A stretch of DNA of 64,000 nucleotides from Acholoe squamosa (lineage: Eukaryota > Annelida > Polychaeta > Phyllodocida > Polynoidae): assembly GCA_949317995.1 (NCBI GenBank), contig OX439035.1:78289459-78353458 (forward strand), read 5' to 3'. Made by a program: the position numbers and the translations under genes. Below are positions 12,991 to 24,281 of this stretch, one piece after another. A model generated the notes under the pieces. The model had not been told where the DNA came from, did not search any database, and saw only the letters and a program-made list of their open reading frames with translations. How positions within the stretch are numbered: position 1 is the stretch's first letter; each line of letters begins with the position of its first letter.

Positions 12991-13122
12991 GTCCTCTGTG
13001 CAGAGGACTTTGGGTCCTCAATTTGAGGACTTTGGGCCCTCAAATCGATGGGTCCTGGGGGGAGTACCGGGTCCTCACTAAAGTCCTCAACTTGAGGACC
13101 TAATGTCCTCAATTTGAGGACC
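12991..13122. repeat. Palindrome-rich repeat, cluster 1
   Basis: Palindromes follow each other: GTCCTCTGTGCAGAGGAC (12,991; two central mismatches), GTCCTCAATTTGAGGAC (13,014), GTCCTCAACTTGAGGAC (13,083) and again GTCCTCAATTTGAGGAC (13,105). See the findings for the family. Confidence 0.7.
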
Positions 13123-13555
13123 TTTTATGATGAAGCTATGCAATCAATATGATGAGTGTGGGTAGTCAATTCAATGACATTCATTTTTAATTTCCATTAA
13201 TTATGAAATAGTAAGTAGATTAACCTTAGAATCCCCCTACCTCACCATAGCCAGACCTTTATTAGATGTATTGTCCTTCTGGTAGACCAAGTGACTGGTA
13301 TTATATGTAAACAACAGTTTCTAGCCAGTCTGTGCACTTCTAAGTAAGTCTTCAGACACATAAAAGGTGTTCAAGCACATAGAGATCCCATAACTCCCTT
13401 CAAATTACTTTAGCAAAATGTCTTGCTGTATTTCCTATCCAGCATAAATATAAATGGCTATTGCAACATTCGTGATGCAGATAAGTACATTATTAACTTA
13501 CAAAATTATCTATAGGATGACCTACAGTATGAAATATAGATTACACTACAGCTTA

Positions 13556-13670
13556 GTGGGGCCCCCTGGTGGAAAAAAGTATTGTCTTCAAAATGATGAC
13601 CCCATCTTCAAATTGATGACTTGAGGTCATCAATTTTGAAAGAGGACCCAAGGTCCTCTGTACAGAGGAC
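13556..13670. repeat. Palindrome-rich repeat, cluster 2
   Basis: Starts with a GGGGCCCCCTGGTGG border, then GATGAC words, a 10-bp-arm palindrome at 13,611-13,635 (AATTGATGAC arms) and the perfect 18-bp palindrome GTCCTCTGTACAGAGGAC at 13,653. The border matches, in reverse, the ends in cluster 3. Confidence 0.7.
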
Positions 13671-14521
13671 TTTCGTATAAGCTTAAGTTTTCAGTGCAGA
13701 GGAAACTATCAAAATGTATTAGTCCTTCTTATCATCCTATAAATCATGCAATCAGAATATCCTATCCATACATGTGCAGTGCTGTGACTGAGGAAATAAC
13801 TATGGCTTCTGGAGAAATGTTAGGGTTTTTGAACCCCCTCCCCCTCCTCTATAGATCACTTAAGATATGCACGCACGAGAAATGCGCATGTGCTGCTAGG
13901 CTACATCTCTATAACTAAGGGAGATTTCAAAAACCTTATTAAGGATGTGCAGTCATGTTGCACCACTTATACATTAAGCCATACACATGTCTAATACAGT
14001 TGCTCTAATTTGATCTACTATCGGCAAACACTGTGAGGCTGTCTGCTAGTGCTAGCACGCTTTGTATACACATGTTTGTACTCGGCCCGAAGCCAGCACT
14101 GCCAATACATATTTTCGAGAGAGGCTGAAGGCGAACCGGCATGAACTCCTAAGTAAATAGCTTATACTAATAACGTTTTATGTGTTGGGGGGACCCACCA
14201 CTGCAGAGTCTTATGCTGTTGAAGCCAGTATACGTCCAAGGCCTAGAGGTGGCAGTACAGCCGTTGAGCCATACCTGTCAAAACATAGCAATATAGCACG
14301 AAAACCATGGCCAGATCCGTATGCCCATAAATGAGCTCCTTGTGGTGCACATTTTCTAATCTCCACAACTTGAAGGCTTACACGGGCATCAGTAATGTGT
14401 TTGATTGTATGAGAGAATAATGCAGGTAGAAAATAACTTCTTTTTTCTTTTCCTGGTGATTTAGCCGCAGTGTTTTTGGGTTTTTCGTAACGTCGCCTTG
14501 CTGGAATGTCTCTTTCTCATG

Positions 14522-14523
<2 letters not shown>

Positions 14524-14579
<56 letters not shown>

Positions 14580-14650
14580 TATCTATCTATCTATATCTAT
14601 CTCTATCTACCTACCTACCTACCAATTTATCTTTCCATCTATCTATCTTA
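14524..14650. repeat. (TC)n then (ATCT)n microsatellite
   Basis: About 26 TC dinucleotides (14,524-14,575) are followed by degenerate ATCT/ACCT tetranucleotides. The Ser/Leu-rich open frames on both strands here are artefacts. Confidence 0.95.
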
Positions 14651-15307
14651 GCTTTGCTTTCAGGCTATCGAAAATCCTCATCTATAACAAAGAATCTAAA
14701 TTTCATGTAGCTCAGTGTATGAGTTTTGGGGACTAGGAATAAAAGGATAAAAGAAAAAGGTTTGGCCTTGGAATACGAGAGTTTCAGCCCATGTAATACT
14801 CCCTTATAATATCCCATTGTATGTATGTGTCCGATAAAACTGTGAGTTGGCTATGGGGACTTTTTGTCTTTTGTGCAATGTTACCAGATTAACATAGGGT
14901 GTATTAGTGAGTTGGCATACTCTCAGGAAGGAGTCCGTTTTATGTTAATAAGATTGGCCAACATTGTGGGATTGAAGTAAGTATCGACTTCAGCTCTGTA
15001 AATGAAACCATACAGCTCCCGGTAATATCATTCACAGGGCGCCTAGACTAGTGTTTTAGCCGACTGGGAAAGGCAGCATATCAGTGTCATATTTAATCCG
15101 CTTTCAGACTGCCCCATTTTGGATTTTCACTGCTATGGTGTACGTTATACTCTCATAATAGACTGACAAAGACTGTGAGAATGTCAATGATAACTTATTA
15201 TGATATTGATATTGCTTTGAGAGTTGATAACAATCACAGTTATACATTATTTGCAAGTGTGTTCTATTAAACACTGGGGGTGTTGGCGACAATTACATTA
15301 CAAATGC

Positions 15308-16040
15308 ACTGCAAAAATGGTGTTTAGATTTTAAACATGTTTAGACCTAAACATGTTTAAAATCTAAACATATACGTCAGTCAGGTGTATCATCGACTGC
15401 ACATTTAGGAAAATAACACTTTTATTCTAAATACATAAACAATTTTGCTAAACATATTCAGACGTTTAGAGTTTAAACAGTTGAATATTAGGTGTTTAGA
15501 CACAACAATAGAAAATTAACTATATTCAACTTACACCACCATCATTACCATAAAATAATCAATGAGCTCTATAACTTACACCTATGTCATGTTATTTTGT
15601 AAAGTATAAAGTAATGTCCTTCCTGCCAAACTGTTGTACTTTCTCAAGTCTCCTATTCTAATGCAGTGTGTACATATATGTGTATATAGCTGTGGCTGAC
15701 ATCTTTGGAGACTTTGCAGTGTAAATAGCTGCTGATGTCCTCCAGTAAATGAGAAAACAAACAAAAGATATTCCTTTATTTTTTTTAACGGATACATGTC
15801 TGCAAACCCTTACTTCCCACCAAATCACTTAGACATCTAAACACAAAAATTCATAAACATCTAAACGCAAAATTTCATCGATATCTAAACACAAATTTTG
15901 AACCTAAACACCTAGATTTCTAAACACTTGAGCTAAGCACATTGTTTGGCTAAACATGTTTAGGAAATAAATGTGATTACAAAAACGTTGCAAGAATATG
16001 TTTAGATTTGTGTTTAGGTTCTAAACACCATTTTTGCAGT
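15308..16040. mobile_element. TIR element, CTGCAAAAATGG family, 733 bp
   Basis: A perfect inverted repeat of about 20 bp, beginning CTGCAAAAATGGTGTTTAGA, is at both ends (15,309 rightward; complement ending 16,039). Many subterminal copies of TGTTTAGA/TCTAAACA lie just inside each end, the pattern of transposase-binding arrays in DNA transposons. Non-autonomous. Confidence 0.75.
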
Positions 16041-16464
16041 CTATGATAGAATCAGAGATATAGAAATGGACTTTCAGCATATTAGGTCATTATAAAGACA
16101 TAATCATGTCAAACGGAATAGGCATTCGTTATAGTGCTTGTTTTTTTTCGAATTGCTGATACTCCTTTATTGATCCAAAGTCATTGTTCTTTAATCAAAT
16201 AGATCTGAACATCAATGTCTAGGACGGGATATCCCAAGATATTATTCCTTTAGATGGATTGAACCCATCAGATTTCACCAAGTGCCTCATGCCAAATTCA
16301 TGCAGGTATGCTGCTAATGAAAAATGCATTGCTGTCCCGACGACGACAGATCTGGAGGCTCCATACACCTCCTGCTGGAGCAATGTGTCGGTAGCCTGGA
16401 GCAGGCGGGCTACCTGCTGGAGGTTGCCGACTGCCTACTTGTATTGTTGGCCGACTGCATAATA

Positions 16465-16775
16465 ACATTACACAATTGTGTGGCCAGCAGAGTGGTTCAG
16501 TGGACTCACAGGTGAATTACCTACCAACGTGTTCACAAGTATGGTGCCAAATGATGGGTATGTACCTTGTAGGTTGGACATCATATAGGCCATAGAGGAA
16601 CCATACAGAGGTCAACTGCATGAAGTTCTGGATTTGGAGACACTTGTTATAACTGAGGAGAAACTTGCTGATACCCAACCTGCAAGTGCACTATCTGGAC
16701 ATTGGATAGATAGGCTAGTCATACCACTACTTAATCACCAGCAGGCTGTTACTATAGCCTTCATGGAGTAAGAGG
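16465..16775 (+). pseudogene. Decayed coding remnant of unknown family
   Basis: One frame reads TIVWPAEWFSGLTGELPTNV and FTSMVPNDGYVPCRLDII, then a single TAG, then EEPYRGQLHEVLDLETLVIT and HWIDRLVIPLLNHQQAVTIA before TAA. Only one stop interrupts about 100 protein-like codons, more than expected for this AT-rich DNA. Weaker fragments may flank it (16,320-16,460 and 16,890-16,955). I do not recognise the family. It could be an old gene copy or transposon protein. Confidence 0.3.
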
Positions 16776-16779
16776 GCCA

Positions 16780-17730
16780 TTGACGTTGGGGATATAATTT
16801 GGAGCAACTTGTTATCGATGAGAGGTAGGTTTGAATCAGTATAATAAAATGCTCATTTCATATTTAGAACGAGAATCATTTTGCCTGGATGAGGACTGAC
16901 TTACCCTGGACCCCATAACTGGAGCCCTGGTAGAGGCAATATTAGCTAAGTAGTCTCAAGGTTCAGTTTAAGTTATGCAGTAGTACGCACACGAGCCACA
17001 TGTATGCCCAGTGTCTATATGGCACCCATTGGAGGTACAGGCTATTCCTGAACTGTATGCACTGTACTGAGTATACAGGCAAAGGTGTGATGAAGAAATA
17101 CAGTAGTTCACAAGTCAAATTAACAGTAGTGTGCTTGTCGTTCCCACTGCTGCCCAGGAGCAGGTTCCACAATCTCCAAATGCCAATACAAGTTAACTGG
17201 TACCAGCACCAGTTCCAGTCACCACTTGAACAACACAATGATTGCCTGGCTGGTGAGGTTTGTTTTAGACTATAGCTGGCCCAAGGCTTAGTTTGCCACC
17301 ATCAAGTGTCTGGCCAGATTTCCTCAGATCATCCCATGTGCACTGCCCCTGAAGGAATAGGAGTTTTGGCCATGCCTGAATATATATAGCACTTGGTGCA
17401 ACGGGTCTGGGATAGGCATATGGCATTAATGCAATTGCAGTACATAATCTTCCCCTCCAGCTATAGCTGTAAGACATTTGAAGCCTTTGCATATGTACAG
17501 TCCTACGTCTGTGGCTGTATCATACATTTTTATGCGAAGCATATGATAATAATTTAACTTATGGAAAATAGTAATTGGAAGTACATCAGCATCAGTTCAA
17601 GGCCTCATGTCTACTTTGCCAAATCTTTTAGATTGTTTACATCACTAAATTGAAAGTGACACCAGAATGATAACACAATGCCCCGCTAGTACTTCACTAA
17701 AAACATAAGCCTTTATGAAGGTGCTCTGTA
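16780..17730. other. Intergenic with weak coding-like scraps
   Basis: Short frames (for example LTLDPITGALVEAI at about 16,910-16,955 and a minus-strand CTWDDLRKSGQTLDG near 17,300) look slightly protein-like but cannot be joined. They may belong to the decayed remnant upstream. Confidence 0.25.
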
Positions 17731-17940
17731 TTGATGACTTAAGGTCCTCTTTTCATGCTGATGACCCAAGATGATCATGATGATCACCTAGGTTCAACAC
17801 TTTGAGGATGCCCTTCTGGCACCAGGGGGCCCTAGTATACAACATCATCAAAATGATGACCCAAGGTGATCATGATGATTACCCTGGGTCATCACTTTGA
17901 TGATATTTTTCTGCCACCAGGAGGCCCTAGTATACAACAA
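17731..17940. repeat. Palindrome-rich repeat, cluster 3 (two tandem units)
   Basis: Two units of about 112 bp each end with CACCAGG then GGCCCTAGTATACAACA. Each contains TGATCATGATGAT and paired GATGAC/GTCATC words that can fold back. Confidence 0.7.
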
Positions 17941-18339
17941 TAGAATATACAATACCCACCCTGCAGGATATATTGATTCTTATCTTCAATCCTTTTGATT
18001 ATGAGTCTTTATAAGATGAAAGATGTGAAGAATGATATCACTCTGGAATATAAGTTGTTCATCAAACAAGAAAATTAGGCAAAATGATCAAAGGCATAAG
18101 CATGTGTAATGTTAGACACCTCTTTTGCCACTGAAACTATAGTTTTGTCCATAGGGGGTAGCTTCCATTTGTTATACAAACATCTAATATGCTGCATTAG
18201 GGCATAGGTTAGCTCTAAGTGCCCATAATAAACACCTGCTTGTGGGAGGGAAGGGTTTAATTATGCGATTCTTTGAAAATGATGACTAAAATATGTTAAT
18301 TAATGACAAAATAATCATCTACAAGCTCCTCTCTGATCT

Positions 18340-18509
18340 GGTCAGACAGATACTCTGTAGTGATCACCCAGAGTGATCAACTATGATGGTCAGACAGGTA
18401 CTCTGTAGTGATCACCCAGGGTGATCACATATGATCACCCTAAAGATCACAGGGTACTCTCCCCAGTCATCATCTTCAAGATGACAAAAAGTGATCACTA
18501 CAGAGTACT
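18340..18509. repeat. Palindrome-rich repeat, cluster 4
   Basis: Two direct 48-bp copies begin GGTCAGACAG. Each carries CTCTGTAGTGATCACCCAG, the second continuing as the palindrome GTGATCACCCAGGGTGATCAC's arms. The block closes with GTGATCACTACAGAGTACT, the complement of the opening word. Confidence 0.7.
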
Positions 18510-19393
18510 TTTTTAAGCTATATATTTTCTGTGTTGTATTTGGCGTAGGCCATAATGAAAGTGAGATTCTGCATTGCGATGAAAACTCTTCATGGTCAGC
18601 TGATCTTCTGTAAATCGCCATTTCACGTATAGATCAGTGAATATTATGCCTAAAAATATCCCTAGCGTTCTCTTGCAATCAGTATCCACTCACTATTTTG
18701 CCATAGACCCTATTGTCTGTCTTTTACGAAGCCGACTGTTGTTTAGAATATTACTTGTGTAAGTGTACTTCGTTGGTGGTTCCATATTTCGATAACGTTG
18801 CCCTAGAGTCTTTAATTGGCGTGTATTTGGGATGAGCATTACGGAGGATGTTTCACAATGGCGTTCTTAACGTTGTTTTTGGAATTCCCCTCAAAGTGCC
18901 TTCATCTAGACAAAATGTCTGAACAACCTCTTCCAGGTTTTAGCATAGACAAGGGTTGACTTCACACAGTGCATAACGTCCTGGTGTCGGATAAATGATT
19001 TATATAGACGAAATGGTAATGCCAACGTATATCACATGCAAGGTCGACCAACTGCACGTATTCAAACACACCCAGAGATTTCCCTGTAAGTAAAGGTGTG
19101 TCGACACCTACTTTACGGTCGACATTGCAGATTTCGTGTCAAGTTAAGGTGACAGGGGTTCTGTTGAATCCATAATTATTTCATAAATGGTTGTCTGTGC
19201 GTGTCATTATAGAGTAGCCTGAATAATTACATATTATCTGCTTCTTAGCCCAAGTAAGATGATGGAGTTCATTATTCTGTGTAGGGTTGTTCAATCTTAT
19301 GGCAGGCGTCCAAAAGCTCTCTCAAGCTAGATTGACATGTAAATGTATACTTGGATCGTGGATGTTATTGGCATTCTAATTAGGTTTCCTTTC
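18510..19393. other. Intergenic, nothing recognised
   Basis: No long frame, repeat or RNA gene visible. Confidence 0.5.
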
Positions 19394-19568
19394 AGGGCCA
19401 TTTTCCACCACCCGATATGAGTGCTCTATCAGCCGATAGCTGCCCCACACAACCACCTCGGCCGACGGGGCTGCCATAGGGTTCAATGGTAGGGCATGGT
19501 CTCTGTCGGCCGAAAATAGCATCTAGCGGCTGATAGAGGGGACATATCGGGTGGTGGAAAATGGCCCT
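19394..19568. mobile_element. MITE, AGGGCCATTTTCC family, copy 1 (175 bp)
   Basis: Long inverted ends start AGGGCCATTTTCCACCACCC and cover most of the element; the short middle has repeated TCGGCCGA words. Copy 2 (19,753-19,937) is the same element in the opposite orientation. Confidence 0.8.
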
Positions 19569-19630
19569 AACCTGATATAAACTGTGTACGAATATGCCAC
19601 ATGTAGTATCAATCATAGCGTTGTACATCA

Positions 19631-19951
19631 CAGGGGCGGATCCAGGATCTGGAAAAGGAAGGGGCGTGGTCCAAAAGGTATCCAAAATGTGTAATTAAAC
19701 TTTTTAACTACTGGCAAAAAGGAGGGGGCGCGTGCCCCCGCGCCCCTCCTTTAGGGCCATTTTCCACCACCCGATATGTCCCCTCTGTCGGCCGCTAGAC
19801 CCATAGTAGATGCTATTTTCGGCCACAGAGACCATGCCCCACCATTGAACCCTATGGCAGCCCTGTCGGCCGAGGTGGTTGAGTGTGGCAGCTGTCGGCC
19901 GAAAGAGGTACCCTGTCGGATGGTGGAAAACGGCCCTTAAATCCGCCACTG
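19631..19951. mobile_element. Host element with GGGGCGGATCCAGGAT end, split by a nested MITE
   Basis: The left end CAGGGGCGGATCC matches the complement of the right end (ATCCGCCACTG, 19,941-19,951). The MITE at 19,753-19,937 lies between. A similar left end without its partner is at 9,323-9,350 (GTGGTGGATCCAGGATTTTA). Confidence 0.55.
19753..19937. mobile_element. MITE, AGGGCCATTTTCC family, copy 2 (185 bp), nested
   Basis: Inverted ends AGGGCCATTTTCCACCACCC and its near-complement bound the element. If it is read from GGGCC to GGCCC, it is flanked by TTA on both sides, a 3-bp duplication as made by PIF/Harbinger-type transposases. It sits inside the 19,631-19,951 element. Confidence 0.75.
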
Positions 19952-21489
19952 AATCATTGTAAAGACGATTCTGGGTACCCAATTACAAGATATGCCCCTA
20001 TTCCATATCCTATCCCCAGTACCTACTACACTTCACAATGCCTGTAAGCCATCTTTCTTTAGCGCAGCCATGGCGCAATACCCACAGTCAACTAATACAA
20101 TTGTCAGGGTTTCAAATCGTAGTGGTTGTGCCTAGTCGTACCCTCTTGAGAAATGCCCTGCAGAGAGGGAGGTCTACAGTTAGTCCCCCATTTGACAAAG
20201 TAGATATGGACCTCATCTGGAGAAAGGTCTATAGCCTACACCAAGTCCCCAATATGACAAATATAGCTTTGACTAGAATATATGACTGAGAGAGATGCCT
20301 GTCTAATAAAGAGGTCTTAAATCAAAAGTTAATCTCAAATGTAACAAAATGTCTAAAGGGACGTGGTACAATTTGCCTTCAATGTGACAGACCTTCATGT
20401 ATACATTGATCGATTCCCATAAAGGAAAATCACTCAGTGTCAACCCTTGCTAATACTAATGGTCGATCGGTGTAACTCTGTTGTGCCTATGTTTGCTATA
20501 CATTGTTCAATGGCCAGTCTCGTGATGTAACGTCTGCCTACAACTAGTGTTTGCATCTACCCACCTCATCATAATACTCACAGTCGACACGTGTATTTGG
20601 TGTTGCTATGACGACATGTGTAAGGCATGCTCCAAGAATTATTAAGTATTTCCTCCTCAGCAGCAATGACGTCACATGTATTAGTGATCATTAAGTGTTT
20701 CATATACTTAGAGCGAAATAAGCTGATACACTTAGACCTAAACAGGTCGTCAGTGCTGCAGTATACTTGTAGGTTTGTTCAGATACACCAACATCACTTA
20801 TATTTGGGTAGGTGTCAGCCATTGAAGACATACAGACTTTGTGTGGTTGTAAATTTGATCTCATTCTTTTCATTTCTGATAGAGATGTGATAGTGTCAAC
20901 AGAAATTGTAATGGCATTCTCTCTGAGATTCACTCAGAGAAGATCTGATAACTACTACTTTAACAAATGAACTAAGATTCTTATATTATAAGTAGAGCTC
21001 AAGTTGAGGGGATCACGACTTAAGGGTCAGTGGGATTAAGGCTGTGAAATCCTCTCCCCATATGGAGTAAGACTGGATCCCTAGTCTACATACTTCACTA
21101 GTGTTGTATACAGGTACTAATCTCTACCAACAAGGTGTCGTTAGTGTGCAGACTGATTGCATGAAACACCTGTAGGCTGTATCATGGCATGTTCCCTCTC
21201 ATTATACCACTATTGCCGGCACCCAGAAGTAAAAACACTACCACCGGAGAGGTGGTTTACATTTTATGTGTGTAAGTGATGATCTTGGTCAGGCTGTTCC
21301 CCAATTTACGTTACCTGTTCCCCAAGGTGATTTGCATTAAGTAGATCTGGAGACCGGACACCAGGAAATGTGGTGTCGTGGAACATTAATAACAAAACAA
21401 GGAAAGCAATAGGACATGTTTGCAAGGCAAAAATTGACATTGGAGATAGTGATTTTTTTCTGAATCACCCCAAACAAAATCTGACCAGG
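19952..21489. other. Intergenic, nothing recognised
   Basis: Chance frames of 70-90 codons only; a small hairpin (TCTCTGAG arms) occurs near 20,917. Confidence 0.5.
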
Positions 21490-21785
21490 ACATCAGCACG
21501 TTCAAGTATTGGAGATCAAAAAGTTTTTAACGTTAATAACGTTAATTCTTTTTTTATTGGGTTCCAAACGTTTCTTTTCAACTAGAAATAAAAAGTAAAA
21601 AGCATGTAAATAAAAACGTTCTATGAAAACTTTATTTTTAGGTGAAAAAATCGTTTTCCTTTTACATAAAACAAGTGTAACGAACTAACGTTGAAAAAAA
21701 CATTGAAAACGTTTTTCGAATGTATTAAAAACAAACGTTTAGGACCCAAACCTGTTCCGAACGTTGAAAATACGTCTTTTGCCAA
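21490..21785. repeat. AT-rich segment with clustered AACGTT palindromes
   Basis: About eight AACGTT hexamers occur in roughly 250 bp (for example near 21,529, 21,538, 21,616, 21,687, 21,708, 21,733 and 21,759). The segment has no recognisable coding content and is probably part of a mobile element. Confidence 0.5.
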
Positions 21786-23081
21786 GTGGGTAATTACAAA
21801 TGGTCAGTAAAGAAACCTGTATCAATGAAACAATATCTGGTAGTCAAATTAACAACTAATTACACTTTCTCATCTAGCTCTGTTTTGTGTGAAGAGTTGA
21901 TTTTCATTTGTTTATTTCTAGATTTACCATCTATGGATGATGCATCTATCAATCAATCAATTGGCGTTTATGCCTCAATATACCTAGCTTTCACCCAAAC
22001 ACCGAAATACAATAGGGTGACCAGGACCAAAGATACAACAAAACATCGGACATAAAACGCATTTAAGGACAGAAAGAAATATTTCTTCCATTAGTCTTTA
22101 GATTTGCCAATGTTTGCTTTGAAATCCTGATCAACGAACCCAGGTAGCAAACATGTTATGGTCCGACTGTGGGTCGTAGAGGGCTACCGATGTGCCCGAC
22201 ACTACGTTAAATTCCTATACAGAGTAGTTTTAAAGTGAGCTAACCAATTTGGGCTGAGATTGAGCTCAAAATGGGTTTCTGATGTGGCCCAAGCTGGACT
22301 GCCTGACTTGACCTAAGCTTGACAGCTTATTTCAAAAGGCTTCAATATGCCTCTTTTTTTAAATAAAATATATTGAATGTGAAATCATGCTGCTCAATTA
22401 CCCCCACCCTCTACCAGTTATAATAAGTATATAACCAATGGTATTGGTCTATCTCACTGCAGAAGTAGACTAGGCAAGTGAAAAGGCCCTAGTACAGGAT
22501 GAATTGACTAACACAGAGACATTAATGCCTCTACTCAGACCCTCACAGACCACAGTCCGACCTACCTATAGAATGATGTACAGTAACCTATGGGGATTTA
22601 GTGCAAGTCTGGACAAGGCCCTATTCCTCCAGTCCGCTATATAGGACTACCCCCAGATTGCTATTCATAAATTCCACTCAATCGCACTACCACTCACGGC
22701 CATGCTTTTATTTCGACAGAGTGCCCCGTATCCTCCTTTTTAGTATGATCATTAAGAGGAATGGAATTGAATTTCCATGAAATGACCCAAGTAGCCCAGG
22801 ATCGCCATTGGCCCTGTTTTATCCCCGATGGTCTTCCATGAACATCTCAGCCCTAATGCCTTGAATAAAATCCCTAATGCCAACAGTATGTGGAGCTCCC
22901 TGGAAGACGGTGTAGTTGACTTTATTTGTGTACAGCAGGAAGGAAAAGGCTCTCCATGAAATCAATAGAACATGTTTACAAATGAGGATTGTACTGTTCT
23001 CACCTGTGTACCTATAGCCCACACCCCTTACCTACCAGGTGTCAGGTACTGGGGGAGATGTTGAATGACTCACCTGATCTT
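21786..23081. other. Intergenic, nothing recognised
   Basis: Unstructured AT-rich DNA. The 89-codon frame at 21,786 has no recognisable motif. Confidence 0.5.
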
Positions 23082-23712
23082 AAGGCCAAATCCCACTACG
23101 TGAAAAATGGGTCTGAAATGTCTGTGATTCTGGATATCTGCAACATTGGACTCTTGTCAATATCCTAAATCACAAGGGTACTCACTGCACTTCTTACCAC
23201 TCGAAATCCGACTTTAGCTGATAGTAGCAGAGGAATCTCTGTGATTTTCATTACTGCACAGATGAGTTGCTAGAATGATTCACAGAGATAGAGTAATTGA
23301 TATTAATATCACAGTTGTCTCTGACTATTTTCTGTGTTTTGCAATGGTATCCTGCATAGCATAAACAAATGTAGCTTGCATAAATCACAAGCAGAACCCT
23401 ATTTTGACTGTAGTATGTGGAACTTGGCTCCTGATTTATCAAAGACACACCTCTTCTGATTTCCTAGAAACTGTTGTTTTCCTCTAAATCACAGGGATTT
23501 TGAGTCTATCACAGAGATTTCAAGCCCTTTGTGAAGAAAATATCAAAAACTTTTGATGTACTATACTCTCTAAATACCAGCACTTTGACAGGGATTCTTA
23601 GCCTTTATAGGTCTTCCCTAGACGATATTACCACCCCAATATCGGCGAAGCACCCACATATCCTATTTCACAACGATTTCCCAACCATTTTCACGGTGTG
23701 GGATTTGGCCTT
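23082..23712. mobile_element. TIR element, AGGCCAAATCCCAC type (about 630 bp)
   Basis: The left end AGGCCAAATCCCAC (from 23,083) and right end GTGGGATTTGGCCT (to about 23,711) are complementary over roughly 28 bp with mismatches, and TTA lies on both sides. Inside, AATCACAGAGATT-like words recur in both orientations. The TIR is related to that of the 24,098-24,281 element. Confidence 0.7.
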
Positions 23713-24097
23713 TATTCCACTACATGTTAATCCCTTACCCTAATAGGCAATAAGCATTAGTAATATCATCATGGGTACCTCCCTTACATCTGAATCTGTT
23801 GTGTTTCTTTTCACTTGTAGTTCTGACTGAAAACCACACATTATTGTCTAAACCCTTTTAATTTAAACGTAACAAATGCGGTACAATCAATATTACATAG
23901 AGGAGAATTAATAGTTGGCGGTGACACATGCATTCCTTTGATATTACATTTATGAACACACCCACCACATCCACTTTCCTTCATGTAAGTGGGTATGCAC
24001 TGAAAGGGGTAGTTGTATTTGCTGTTAGATATCAATTTAGACAAAAAGACATTCAGGAACCTCGTCATGTGCATGAGTACTATTTAGCCGAGGGATA

Positions 24098-24281
24098 AGG
24101 TCGAATCCTACATGGCGAAAAATGGCGAAAATATCTCCTCGATTTTGTCCCTTGTGTTGTATGGTTTAGGGTCAAGTTTGCAATAGTCCTTGCGTTTTAT
24201 GGCCTCAACAAGGGCCATACAACACAAGGGACAAAATCGCAGAGATATTTCAGCCATTTTTCGCCATGTGGGATTCGACCT
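24098..24281. mobile_element. Foldback element, AGGTCGAATCC type (184 bp)
   Basis: Nearly the whole element is one inverted repeat: AGGTCGAATCCTACATGGCG at the left and its near-complement at the right, with arms of about 70 bp that include GATTTTGTCCCTTGTGTTGT. ATA flanks both sides. It lies inside a 142-codon minus-strand open frame, which it shows to be non-genic. Confidence 0.8.

Noticed and set aside
14378-14736. Ser/Leu-rich and Arg/Glu-rich frames across the TC run
   Set aside because: Translation of a dinucleotide microsatellite; any frame through it is open.
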